Origin: Vibrio methylphosphonaticus
GTDB lineage: Bacteria > Pseudomonadota > Gammaproteobacteria > Enterobacterales > Vibrionaceae
Direction of reading: 5' to 3'
NCBI RefSeq assembly: GCF_023634655.1
Contig: NZ_JAMKMS010000007.1
Span: forward strand, 186,001 to 250,000
DNA length: 64,000 nt
The notes below the pieces were generated by a model. It saw nothing but the letters and a program-made list of their open reading frames with translations. It made no database searches and was not told the origin of the DNA. The position numbers and the translations under genes were made by a program. Every line of letters begins with the position of its first letter. Within the stretch, counting starts at the first letter, position 1. Positions 8,782 to 17,461 of the stretch are shown here, in pieces.

Positions 8782-9483
8782 AAGCTACCTCTTAGTATTT
8801 ATCTCCTTGCGGAGACTTTTAAGTACCATACTCCTCGATAGGATAACTTTGATTTATTTCTCATTTGTTTCTTTAGTATGAATGTTTTATGCCAAATTGA
8901 ACTCAATCTCACAGTTTTATCGATATCGTTAGATTAAAAAGTAACCGTTTGAATCAAATGATGAAAAAGAAATACTTGGCAATGTTTGTTAACGCGAGCC
9001 CCTATCAGGCAAATTGAGAGATATAAGCTTGTGCGAGAAACATTCTCATTCGACAAGAATGATTAAAAAGCATGCCATTCTATAAATGTGCCTCGACCTC
9101 TGATGAATAAAGGTTTATTCGAGAGTCGCATGGTGCGATCAGTTTTCATTGCTATGCTTACTAGTTGTTACCGATAGGAAGGGGAATTGATGATGTTTAG
9201 TAATGGTAATGTTGCGGTTAGTGTTAAGGGAACGTGATGGTATAGTGAAAAATTACTTTGTTATCAGTGCAGTTGCGTATTGATTTTTCTCGAGCATCCC
9301 TGCAGAATCCGCTGCGTCAAATGATATGTCGATTTGTATTCCGTTCCCAATAGGTGGGAAATACAAGCTAAGTTGCCGTGAAAAACAGTGAATTAATCAA
9401 AACCACACGGATGGGTATAACCTCAGTAACTTAGTGAGCACGGGATGTGCTAGCGGCGCTCTAATTATAAAAGAGGTTTTAAA
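8782..9483 (+). promoter_or_regulatory. Long leader/intergenic region upstream of the AGCS symporter
   Basis: This is 702 bases without a convincing long ORF, between a minus-strand small gene and the plus-strand symporter. It holds a tiny ORF of 15 codons (9190-9237) behind a good GGAAGGGG site. It also holds a strong hairpin (9334-9366; TTGTATT/ATACAA with inner TTCCCA/TGGGAA), a small hairpin AGCAC/GTGCT (9437-9451), and AACCTC (9419-9424), complementary to the symporter ribosome binding site GAGGTT (9473-9478). The tandem glycine-riboswitch core known from the Vibrio VC1422 symporter leader was looked for and is not present. Confidence 0.5.
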
Positions 9484-10926
9484 GTGACAGACATTATTAG
9501 TTTAATGAACGATCTTCTTTGGGGATCGATTCTGGTTTATCTGCTCGTAGGCGTAGGGATTTATTTTACAGTTCGCCTTGGGTTTATTCAGTTCCGCCAC
9601 TTCGGTCACATGTTCAGTGTACTGAAAAACAGTCGTAAATCTGACGCTGCTGGTATCTCATCTTTTCAAGCACTTTGTACCAGTTTAGCGGCACGTGTGG
9701 GAACAGGTAACATGGCAGGTGTTGCCGTTGCTCTGACATTTGGTGGACCGGGTGCCATTTTCTGGATGTGGCTGATTGCAATGCTTGGCATGGCAACGTC
9801 ATTTGCAGAGAGCACGTTGGCACAACTATACAAGACACGCGATGACGACGGAAACTACCGTGGTGGTCCGGCGTACTATATGGAAAAAGGTCTAGGCATG
9901 CGTTGGATGGGGGTATTGTTCTCCGTCTTTCTTATCATCGCGTTTGGTTTAGTGTTCAATGCCGTGCAAGCTAACGCCATTGCCAACGCAATGCAAACGG
10001 CGTTTGGCTTTGAGCCATTGTACGTAGGTATTGCCATTGCGTTGATTTCTGCGTTTGTCATCTTTGGTGGAATTCGTAAGATTGCTCGCACAGCTGAGCT
10101 GATTGTCCCAATTATGGCACTGGCTTACCTTGTACTGGCGTTATACGTTGTTTTCATGAACATCGAAAAAGTGCCAGAGATCCTAGCGTATATCTTTAAG
10201 AGTGCGTTTGGTCTACAAGAAGCGGCCGCTGGTGGTGTAGGTTATGCCATTGCACAAGCGATGATCCAAGGTATTAAACGTGGCTTGTTCTCTAACGAAG
10301 CTGGTATGGGTTCTGCACCTAATGCAGCGGCATCAGCGACGCCATATCCACCACATCCTGCATCGCAAGGTTACGTACAAATGCTAGGTGTCTTTGTTGA
10401 TACTGTCGTTATTTGTTCTGCGACGGTTGCGATTATTTTGATGTCTGGTGAATACGTCCCTCATGGTGAAGTGACGGGGATTGAATTGACGCAGCGTGCT
10501 TTAAGTTCCCAAGTGGGTGATTGGGGCGGTATTTTCATTGCTGTAGCGATTTTCTTCTTCGCGTTTACTTCAATCATTGCTAACTATTCGTATGCAGAGA
10601 CGAATCTAATTTTCCTAGAGCACAACCATAAAGCTGGACTGGGTCTATTCCGTCTTGTCGTGCTAGGCATGGTGCTGTTTGGTTCAGTCGCTACACTACC
10701 TATGATTTGGGCGTTAGCGGACGTCTCAATGGGCTTGATGGCGCTGGTTAACTTGGTTGCGATTATTCTGCTGTCGGGCATCGTGGTCAAATTGGCTAAG
10801 GATTACAACCAGCAGCTAAAAGCGGGTAAAGTCCCAACCTTTGATGCCAATGATTACCCTGAACTGAAATCTCAACTCGAACCAGGAATTTGGGATGATA
10901 GAGAGGGAACTGATAAGGCTAAATAG
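9484..10926 (+). CDS. AGCS family sodium/alanine (or glycine) symporter
   Basis: The protein has 480 residues and starts with GTG at 9484 behind AGAGG. It is a polytopic inner-membrane carrier of the alanine/glycine:cation symporter family. Family signatures include ALCTSLAARVGTGNMAGVA (about residue 60), GGPAYYMEKGLG (about 127) and KRGLFSNEAGMGSAPNAAAS (about 275). It imports small neutral amino acids with sodium, in keeping with a marine lifestyle. It stands alone, with its own long leader and a terminator behind it. Substrate choice cannot be read from the sequence. Confidence 0.92.
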   Translation: MTDIISLMNDLLWGSILVYLLVGVGIYFTVRLGFIQFRHFGHMFSVLKNSRKSDAAGISSFQALCTSLAARVGTGNMAGVAVALTFGGPGAIFWMWLIAMLGMATSFAESTLAQLYKTRDDDGNYRGGPAYYMEKGLGMRWMGVLFSVFLIIAFGLVFNAVQANAIANAMQTAFGFEPLYVGIAIALISAFVIFGGIRKIARTAELIVPIMALAYLVLALYVVFMNIEKVPEILAYIFKSAFGLQEAAAGGVGYAIAQAMIQGIKRGLFSNEAGMGSAPNAAASATPYPPHPASQGYVQMLGVFVDTVVICSATVAIILMSGEYVPHGEVTGIELTQRALSSQVGDWGGIFIAVAIFFFAFTSIIANYSYAETNLIFLEHNHKAGLGLFRLVVLGMVLFGSVATLPMIWALADVSMGLMALVNLVAIILLSGIVVKLAKDYNQQLKAGKVPTFDANDYPELKSQLEPGIWDDREGTDKAK

Positions 10927-10960
10927 TCTCAATAGCCACTTCCTATCTCAGAAATAGACG

Positions 10961-11003
10961 AAGCCATGCAGGATTTCATTGAAGTTCATGCGTGGCTTTT
11001 TTT
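10961..11003 (+). terminator. Terminator after the AGCS symporter
   Basis: AAGCCATGCA (10961-10970) pairs with TGCGTGGCTT (10989-10998), with one G-U pair, followed by a run of T. This is an intrinsic terminator. Confidence 0.85.
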
Positions 11004-11039
11004 ATACTGGTCACAAATAATCATGATAAGAGTAAAGTT

Positions 11040-11813
11040 ATGCTAATTGTTGTCTCACCTGCCAAAACGCTGGACTATGAATCTCCTTTGGCAACAGAAC
11101 GTTTCACCCAGCCTGAATTTATTGAGCAGTCAGCGGAACTGATTGAAGTGTGTCGTAAGCTGACACCAGCTGATGTATCGGCGTTGATGAAGGTGAGTGA
11201 CAAGATTGCGGGACTGAACGTCGCGCGCTTTGAAGAGTGGGATACAAGCTTTACCACCGAGAATGCGCGCCAAGCTATTCTTGCATTTAAAGGGGATGTG
11301 TATACCGGGCTAGACGCAGAAAGTATGTCTGACGCTGATTTTGACTACGCTCAACAGCACTTGCGTATGCTATCGGGTCTATATGGATTATTGAAACCTT
11401 TGGATCTAATGCAGCCTTATCGCCTAGAGATGGGAACGAAGCTTGCGAATGATCGCGGTAGCAATTTATATCAGTTTTGGGGGAATCTCATTACGGATAA
11501 ATTGAATGACGTTCTGGCGGATCACGAGAGTGACATTTTAGTTAACTTAGCGTCCAATGAGTATTTCAAAGCTGTCAAAGTAAAGCAATTAAACAGCCAG
11601 GTGGTCACCCCTGTGTTTAAAGATTGCAAAAATGGCCAATACAAAGTGATCAGCTTTTACGCTAAAAAAGCGCGTGGAATGATGGCTCGATATATTATTG
11701 ATAACCAAATTGATTCTGTGGAAGCGTTGCAGCAATTTGACACCGCTGGCTATTATTTTGTTGCAGATGAATCGACGGCGAGTGAACTGGTATTTAAGCG
11801 CGAGGAACAGTGA
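11040..11813 (+). CDS. yaaA: YaaA peroxide-stress protein (UPF0246)
   Basis: The protein has 257 residues from the ATG at 11040, the usual family length. An upstream in-frame ATG at 10992 lies inside the preceding terminator and is unlikely to be used. The start [16 protein letters not shown] and the internal [22 protein letters not shown] and YFKAVK segments are diagnostic. In E. coli YaaA lowers intracellular free iron under peroxide stress and binds DNA. It has its own terminator. Confidence 0.93.
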   Translation: MLIVVSPAKTLDYESPLATERFTQPEFIEQSAELIEVCRKLTPADVSALMKVSDKIAGLNVARFEEWDTSFTTENARQAILAFKGDVYTGLDAESMSDADFDYAQQHLRMLSGLYGLLKPLDLMQPYRLEMGTKLANDRGSNLYQFWGNLITDKLNDVLADHESDILVNLASNEYFKAVKVKQLNSQVVTPVFKDCKNGQYKVISFYAKKARGMMARYIIDNQIDSVEALQQFDTAGYYFVADESTASELVFKREEQ

Positions 11814-11837
11814 TTTAAACCACGTTGAGTCCGATTA

Positions 11838-11873
11838 TAAAAAATGCCCCACTCACAGAGTGGGGCATTTTTT
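11838..11873. terminator. Bidirectional terminator between yaaA and srmB
   Basis: AAAAAATGCCCCACT and AGTGGGGCATTTTTT flank a short CACAG loop. The A and T runs serve yaaA on the plus strand and srmB on the minus strand. Confidence 0.93.
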
Positions 11874-11934
11874 CACAAGTACTGTTCGTTGGAAAAATAC
11901 GATTCGTTTGAAAGAGTAAGGTTCTAAGCGCGCG

Positions 11935-13164
11935 TTACTTCTTTTTCGCAGCTTTTTTCTTGACGGTCTTTTTCTTGTCGTCTTTTTTCACTTTCTTCTT
12001 TTTCTTGAACGTTGGTTTTTTATGCGTAGGACGAAGCCCTTCGATAAAGCGCTCTTTGATCGTTTCACTCGTGTAACGTGCCACGCGCTCTATCATTGGC
12101 TGGTCGTGTGCTTCAACAATAGAAATCGCGATGCCTTTTTTACCTGCGCGAGCGGTACGACCGATGCGGTGTAAGTACACATCCGCGGTGCGAGGTAAAT
12201 CATAGTTAATCACGTGTGATACATCGGGAAGATCAATGCCGCGAGCCGCAACATCCGTCGCGAGTAGTACGTTAACTGAGCCATCCTTGAATCGGCTTAT
12301 CGCGTTATTGCGGCGATCTTGGGGCATTTCACCCTGAATCCATGCACAAGGTATTTGAGCGCTATCAAGTTGTTGACGAAGATCGGCAAGACGCTCACGC
12401 GTTTTCAAAAAGACAATCGTACGTTCAGCTTGCTCGGTTAAAATATGCTTAAGCAAGGTAAGTTTGTGCTCTGCTGTGTCGGCACGGTGGTACCATTGCG
12501 TGATTTTTTTACGCTCACGTAATGACGGCTCAGCTTTAATTTCTGCTGGGTTTTTTAAAAGGTCGGTAGTGAACCCTTCCACACCACTGCCTTCCAGTGT
12601 CGCTGAAAATAGCAGTGTTTGTTTACGCCAGCGACATTCTGCTGATAGACGGTCAACGGTTGGTCCAAAGCCCATATCGAGCATGCGATCTGCTTCGTCA
12701 AGGACTAGCCACTCAATAGCACGGCAATCAAAGCGTTCTGCTTCGATATATTCCATCAGACGGCCTGGAGTCGCGACCACGATGTCTTGTGTTTGTGCCA
12801 ATGTATCGGCGTGCGTGTCGTACGTTACACCACCAGTGATGGTTGCAACCTTTAAGTGGGTATTCTTTGCCAGTGCTTTGGTGTGTTCGGCAACTTGCAT
12901 CGCAAGTTCACGAGTCGGCGTTAACACAAGGATACGCGCAGGGCCGGCTTTTTTTCTTGGGAAGTCAAGCAGGTACTGGATAGCAGGGATCGCAAACGAA
13001 GCGGTTTTACCCGTTCCGGTTGGCGCGGATGCTAGGATATCTTTCGCCTCTAAAGCTTGTGGAATGGCTTCTGCCTGAACCTGAGTAGGGCGTTCATAGC
13101 CCATGTCTTCAATCGCTTCTAAAAGGATTGGGTCTAAATCTAATTCGGCGAATGTTCTGATCAC
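11935..13164 (-). CDS. srmB: SrmB DEAD-box RNA helicase
   Basis: The protein has 409 residues from a GTG start at 13164, preceded by GGAG. The start fits SrmB N-termini (RTFAELDLDP), whereas the longer frame to 13242 adds unrelated residues. All helicase motifs are visible: SAPTGTGKT (motif I), PTRELA (Ia), ATPGRL (Ib), DEAD (II), SAT (III), RGIDLPDV and HRIGRTARAGKKG (V, VI). A lysine-rich tail of about 30 residues should bind RNA. SrmB helps assemble the 50S subunit. It is encoded 95 bases downstream of trmN6, the same neighbour as in E. coli but here in the same direction. Confidence 0.92.
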   Translation of the reverse strand: MIRTFAELDLDPILLEAIEDMGYERPTQVQAEAIPQALEAKDILASAPTGTGKTASFAIPAIQYLLDFPRKKAGPARILVLTPTRELAMQVAEHTKALAKNTHLKVATITGGVTYDTHADTLAQTQDIVVATPGRLMEYIEAERFDCRAIEWLVLDEADRMLDMGFGPTVDRLSAECRWRKQTLLFSATLEGSGVEGFTTDLLKNPAEIKAEPSLRERKKITQWYHRADTAEHKLTLLKHILTEQAERTIVFLKTRERLADLRQQLDSAQIPCAWIQGEMPQDRRNNAISRFKDGSVNVLLATDVAARGIDLPDVSHVINYDLPRTADVYLHRIGRTARAGKKGIAISIVEAHDQPMIERVARYTSETIKERFIEGLRPTHKKPTFKKKKKVKKDDKKKTVKKKAAKKK

Positions 13165-13259
13165 TATCGTGTCTCCACAAGACTGAGGGTGTACCTGCAC
13201 AAAAAAACGACACAGGAAAAGTAGGGCGGCTATTATACTCAAACGCTCGCTAAGCGCAC

Positions 13260-13982
13260 TTACATTTTAAGGTAAAAGTCACCAGTTAGCTGAATAAAGG
13301 CGTCAGAATAGCCGCCATTAGGACTATGAATGACTAATTGCTCTTCGATGGTCGTGGTTTGTTGCTTACGTAATGTGAAAAGAATTCGGTTGACCGGTTT
13401 CGCCAGTGTTGGGCGAACTAAGCAGCGCCGGCCAATAAACCACCCTTCACTTTGAGCAATCTTGATGAAATGCTCCCCCTCTGTCAGCGGAAGGATAAAG
13501 CTGGCTTCTCCGTCGTTGTTGAGCAGGCGATAGCAGCGCGACAGAAGATCGCGATGATCCAGGCTCGAGGTATGTCGAGCGGTTGCCCTTTGCTTAAGTG
13601 TCGCTTGCTCGCCTGAATTAAAGTAAGGGGGATTACAGATAATGCCAGAAAAGGTATGTTCAAAATTATGGCTAAGAATGTCCCCTTTAAAGACATGAAT
13701 TCGGTTTTGCCATTGTGAGTGCGCAACGTTGTTGTTTGTGTCTTCGATGGCGCTGTCTTCGATGTCAATGGCGTGGATCACCCCATCAGGATAACGCTGA
13801 GCCAGCATTAATGTCAGTAACCCAGTACCGACGCCAATATCAAGGATTGGGTCAGTATGTTGGAACGTTGCCCAAGCACCCAACATAACACCATCAGTGC
13901 TGACTGGCATCCCTGCTCCACCGGAGTGGATTTTGAACTGTTTGAATGCAAAGCTTTTTATTTTACCGGTTCTAGAGGTCAT
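13260..13982 (-). CDS. trmN6: TrmN6, tRNA1(Val) (adenine37-N6)-methyltransferase
   Basis: This 240-residue SAM-dependent methyltransferase has a VDG-to-GVGTGLLTLMLAQRYP SAM-binding loop (about residues 45-62), an acidic loop AIDIEDSAI, and the N6-adenine catalytic motif NPPYF (about residue 115). It methylates A37 of tRNA1(Val). It lies upstream of srmB, its conserved neighbour, on the same strand. Confidence 0.92.
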   Translation of the reverse strand: MTSRTGKIKSFAFKQFKIHSGGAGMPVSTDGVMLGAWATFQHTDPILDIGVGTGLLTLMLAQRYPDGVIHAIDIEDSAIEDTNNNVAHSQWQNRIHVFKGDILSHNFEHTFSGIICNPPYFNSGEQATLKQRATARHTSSLDHRDLLSRCYRLLNNDGEASFILPLTEGEHFIKIAQSEGWFIGRRCLVRPTLAKPVNRILFTLRKQQTTTIEEQLVIHSPNGGYSDAFIQLTGDFYLKM

Positions 13983-14095
13983 GATTATATGGTTAATCGT
14001 TTGCTATTGAGTGAATTAATCTATTGTTAATTAATTGTATGGGTGTATGTTCTGATTGTATGTATATTGTTTTGATAAATGATCGAGATTATATT

Positions 14096-14117
14096 CCAGT
14101 TTTTTTGATTAAACTGG
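14096..14117 (+). promoter_or_regulatory. Inverted repeat in the brnQ upstream region
   Basis: CCAGTTT and AAACTGG form perfect 7-bp arms around an 8-base spacer, about 160 bases ahead of brnQ. It lies in the 296-base AT-rich gap shared with the divergent trmN6. It may be an operator or a structure; no regulator is identified. Confidence 0.3.
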
Positions 14118-14278
14118 TTAAACAAACTGCTTTTAGCTTGCTTGTATAAATTAATATAGTGTTTTTTTCTGACTCTATTGCTAATCCTAAGTCTATTCGT
14201 CATCATGCCGCCCTAAATTATACGGGTAAACAACGATTTTCTCGATAACACACAACATTAACTTATAGGGGTATATCT

Positions 14279-15589
14279 GTGAATCAGAGCTTAAAAACAA
14301 CAGATATTATAGCAGTCGGCTTTATGCTGTTTGCATTTTTTCTAGGTGCGGGCAACATTATATTTCCCCCTCTAGCGGGCCAACTAGCGGGTGAAAACTT
14401 GTTACCTGCAATGACAGGCTTTCTTCTCACTGCGGTAGGTCTTCCTCTTATTACCATTATTGCTGTCGCGGTGGCAGGGGGCTCTTGGGAGCACCTGACT
14501 AAAGATCTGCCAAAGCGTGCAGCTATGTTAATTGCAGTGCTTATCTTTATCATTATTGGTCCTGCATTTGCTGCGCCGCGTACCGGCCTAGTAGCGTATG
14601 AAATGGCGATTCGTCCATTCTTTTTGGAAGCGACGCAAATACACCTAACGGTTTTCTCTATTTTGTTTTTTGCGGTTGCCATGTGTTTTGCATGGTCTCA
14701 AGGTAAGTTGATTGATGTCATCGGTAAAGTACTGACGCCAGCGCTTTTTGTCGGTCTGATTATTCTTGCTGTTGCGGTATTTGTTGACCCGCAAGGTGAC
14801 ATGATAGCGCCTGTTGGTGATTACGCGACACAACCATTAACAACCGGATTCCTTGAAGGTTATAACACCATGGATACCTTTGGTTCTTTGATGTTTGGTA
14901 TGCTGATTGTTGATGCGTTACGTAAGAAGGGTATTACTGAGCAAAGTGCAACAACGAAGTACTTGATTAACGCTGCCTTCATTGCTGCTGCAGGTTTAGC
15001 ATTTGTGTACATTTCGCTGTTTTACCTTGGTGCAACAAGCGCAACCGTTGCCGCGGGAGCGGATAATGGTGGTGCGGTGTTAAGCCAGTACGTTCAAGCC
15101 TTATTCGGACCTTATGGGCAAGTTGTCCTGTCTGTAATCGTATTACTGGCTTGTTTGACTACCGCGATTGGTCTTATTTCAGCTTGCTCTGACTACTTCA
15201 GTACCATTACTTCAGTAAGCTATAAAAAGTGGGTTGTGATTCTTGGCGCAGCTTGTGCAACGGTTGCTAATATTGGTCTTGCTCAACTGATTTCGTTGTC
15301 GGTTCCGGTACTATTTGCCCTTTATCCTGTTGCGATTGCCCTCGTGGCGTTGACGTTTGTTCGCAAGTTCTTACCAAACCCTAAGCTAGCATACCGCGTG
15401 GTGATCTTAGTGTCGTTGGCATTCGCATTAATCGATGCAGCTAAAGTCGCGGGTCTAGATGTATCATTCTTTAATTTCTTACCACTGTTTAGCGTTGGTA
15501 TGGGTTGGGTGTTGCCAACAACAACGGCGATTATTTGTATGGGCTTTATTGGCCGTAATGCAGATGAACTTACTGAAGAAGCGGCTTAG
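14279..15589 (+). CDS. brnQ: BrnQ branched-chain amino acid:sodium symporter
   Basis: This 436-residue LIVCS family carrier starts with GTG at 14279 behind AGGGG. It has about 12 membrane helices and the family's N-terminal FFLGAGNIIFPPLAGQLAG motif (about residues 20-40), plus GYNTMDTFGSLMFGMLI (about 200). It takes up leucine, isoleucine and valine with sodium or protons. It is monocistronic, with a terminator at 15711-15738. Confidence 0.94.
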   Translation: MNQSLKTTDIIAVGFMLFAFFLGAGNIIFPPLAGQLAGENLLPAMTGFLLTAVGLPLITIIAVAVAGGSWEHLTKDLPKRAAMLIAVLIFIIIGPAFAAPRTGLVAYEMAIRPFFLEATQIHLTVFSILFFAVAMCFAWSQGKLIDVIGKVLTPALFVGLIILAVAVFVDPQGDMIAPVGDYATQPLTTGFLEGYNTMDTFGSLMFGMLIVDALRKKGITEQSATTKYLINAAFIAAAGLAFVYISLFYLGATSATVAAGADNGGAVLSQYVQALFGPYGQVVLSVIVLLACLTTAIGLISACSDYFSTITSVSYKKWVVILGAACATVANIGLAQLISLSVPVLFALYPVAIALVALTFVRKFLPNPKLAYRVVILVSLAFALIDAAKVAGLDVSFFNFLPLFSVGMGWVLPTTTAIICMGFIGRNADELTEEAA

Positions 15590-15630
15590 TGGAAGGCTTT
15601 AGATTGATATCATCGAATCTATGACATCGC

Positions 15631-15694
15631 TCGAGACTAATTAGATTCGAGACTATGTAGAATCGAGACTATGTAGAACCGAGATTGAGTCGCG
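15631..15694. repeat. 16-bp tandem repeat after brnQ
   Basis: Four consecutive 16-base units are present: TCGAGACTAATTAGAT, two identical TCGAGACTATGTAGAA units, and a diverged CCGAGATTGAGTCGCG. The array lies between the brnQ stop and its terminator. Confidence 0.8.
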
Positions 15695-15710
15695 ATGAGT
15701 ATTGATGAAT

Positions 15711-15738
15711 AAAACGGCACCTAGGGTGCCGTTTTTTT
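15711..15738 (+). terminator. brnQ terminator
   Basis: ACGGCACC and GGTGCCGT form a stem with a TAG loop, followed by seven T. This is an intrinsic terminator. Confidence 0.93.
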
Positions 15739-15815
15739 GTGTCTCTATTTACTTGACTAGCCTGCAGTACTTGAATTCAGAATTGAACCGAAGCTGGACT
15801 AGATAGGCACTATGT

Positions 15816-16334
15816 TTACAGCGAGGCTTGATATTCAACAAGGATCTGTTCGCACCATGCAGCAATGCGCTCTTCGCTTAGTTCATATTGTGAATCTTCA
15901 TCGAGTGCTAAGCCAACAAACTTACTGTTATTGTCAATGAGCGCTTTGGATGCTTCGAATTCATAACCCACATTGGGCCAATAACCGATAAAGTTAGCGC
16001 CAGTGGGTTTGAGTTCATCATGAAGCATTCCCATCGCATCCAGATACCACTCGCCATAGCCTTCTTGATCGCCGAGTCCGAACAGCGCGACGTACTTGCC
16101 TTTTAGTGGTACGCCAGCGATTTGATCCCATATCCCGCCCCAGTCTTCTTGGAGTTCACCAAAATCCCATGTAGAGATCCCTAAGATAAGTAAATCATAG
16201 TCGCTCATTTGCGAAATAGGGGTATCTTTTACATTAAATATATCAACGATATCTGGGCCAATAATATCGCGTATTTTCTCTGATGCCATCTCTGTGTAGC
16301 ACGTCGATGAGCCGTAAAATAATCCTATTTTCAT
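15816..16334 (-). CDS. fldB: FldB flavodoxin 2
   Basis: The protein has 172 residues from the ATG at 16334; the ATG four codons upstream gives an unusual extension. The N-terminal FMN phosphate loop reads [18 protein letters not shown], followed by the [19 protein letters not shown] and [15 protein letters not shown] segments of long-chain flavodoxins. It is a low-potential electron carrier in the cytoplasm. The FldB rather than FldA assignment follows from the divergent xerD neighbour, as in E. coli. Confidence 0.93.
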   Translation of the reverse strand: MKIGLFYGSSTCYTEMASEKIRDIIGPDIVDIFNVKDTPISQMSDYDLLILGISTWDFGELQEDWGGIWDQIAGVPLKGKYVALFGLGDQEGYGEWYLDAMGMLHDELKPTGANFIGYWPNVGYEFEASKALIDNNSKFVGLALDEDSQYELSEERIAAWCEQILVEYQASL

Positions 16335-16490
16335 AATCGTTCGCATGGTTGTGAGTCTATGGTATCGGATTCTACCTTTAATTTGCTTAGCGTTGCAGCG
16401 GTTATCGAGGATTTATTGAGTTTTATTGGCATTCTCACCTTAAGTCGAATATTCTGTTTTTAGTACTGTATAAACATACAAGAGGTTACA

Positions 16491-17399
16491 GTGAGTGACG
16501 TCAATATCCAAGACCAAGGGTTAGTCGAACAATTTTTGGACTCAATGTGGATGGAGAGAGGGTTAGCAGAGAATACGCTGTCGTCGTATCGAAATGACCT
16601 CATTAAACTGCTGGTTTGGATGAATAAACACCATTATAAACTGCAATTTATCAGCTTTTCGGGCTTACAAGAATACCAAACTTGGTTGGTAGACCAAGAC
16701 TATCATCAAAGCTCTCGAGCTCGTATGCTGTCAGCCATTCGTCGTCTCTTTCAATATATCCATCGTGAAAAAGTGCGTGCTGATGATCCTACCGCGCTAC
16801 TTATTAGTCCTAAACTGCCCAAACGGCTTCCTAAAGATTTGTCGGAAGATCAAGTGATGGCTCTTCTCGATGCGCCTGACCTGAATAATCCACTTGAGCT
16901 TCGTGACAAAGCCATGCTGGAGTTGCTGTACGCCACGGGTCTCCGTGTTACAGAGCTGGTTAGCCTTACCATGGAGAATATCAGCCTTAGACAAGGGGTG
17001 GTTCGTGTTGTCGGTAAGGGAAATAAAGAAAGATTGGTGCCAATGGGTGAAAATGCTATTGATTGGATTGGTGAATTTATTGAAAATGGACGACCAGACT
17101 TATTGGGGGAGAAAACCTCAGATGTGGTTTTCCCCAGTAAGCGAGCGAAACAAATGACGCGGCAAACATTTTGGCATCGCATTAAGTACTATGCTGTATT
17201 AGCGGGTATTGATACTGAGCTGCTCTCGCCGCATGTGCTGAGACATGCGTTTGCGACACACCTATTGAACTATGGGGCCGATTTACGTGTCGTACAGATG
17301 TTGTTAGGACATAGTGACTTATCAACGACACAAATTTATACTCATGTTGCAACTGAAAGGTTGAAAAACATTCATAGCCAGCATCATCCAAGGGCTTAA
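16491..17399 (+). CDS. xerD: XerD tyrosine recombinase
   Basis: This 302-residue recombinase starts with GTG at 16491 behind AGAGG. It has an N-terminal SAM-like DNA-binding domain (about 8-95) and a catalytic domain (about 112-300). The catalytic R is in ATGLRVTEL. HVLRHAFATHLLNYGADLR supplies H and R, LLGHSDLSTTQIYTHV gives the last H and the nucleophilic Y. With XerC it resolves chromosome dimers at dif; in vibrios the pair is also used by integrating phages. It heads the conserved xerD-dsbC-recJ-prfB-lysS block. Confidence 0.96.
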   Translation: MSDVNIQDQGLVEQFLDSMWMERGLAENTLSSYRNDLIKLLVWMNKHHYKLQFISFSGLQEYQTWLVDQDYHQSSRARMLSAIRRLFQYIHREKVRADDPTALLISPKLPKRLPKDLSEDQVMALLDAPDLNNPLELRDKAMLELLYATGLRVTELVSLTMENISLRQGVVRVVGKGNKERLVPMGENAIDWIGEFIENGRPDLLGEKTSDVVFPSKRAKQMTRQTFWHRIKYYAVLAGIDTELLSPHVLRHAFATHLLNYGADLRVVQMLLGHSDLSTTQIYTHVATERLKNIHSQHHPRA

Positions 17400-17461
17400 T
17401 TTTACCTTTTTGAACGCTTTATTCGTTCGGAAACCGTATAAAAATCGATATTTTTGAATTC

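Noticed and set aside
8885..9483. Tandem glycine riboswitch before the AGCS symporter
   Set aside because: The conserved glycine aptamer core (GGAGAG ... CCGAAGG-type blocks) was sought and not found in this leader, although a related symporter in V. cholerae has one.
12464..13078. 204-codon plus-strand ORF opposite srmB
   Set aside because: It lies wholly inside the well-supported helicase gene on the other strand, is rich in S/R/V without a domain, and is a shadow frame.
16491..17399. Tyrosine recombinase as a sign of a prophage or integron
   Set aside because: The gene is xerD in its conserved xerD-dsbC-recJ context; no att sites or phage genes are near.
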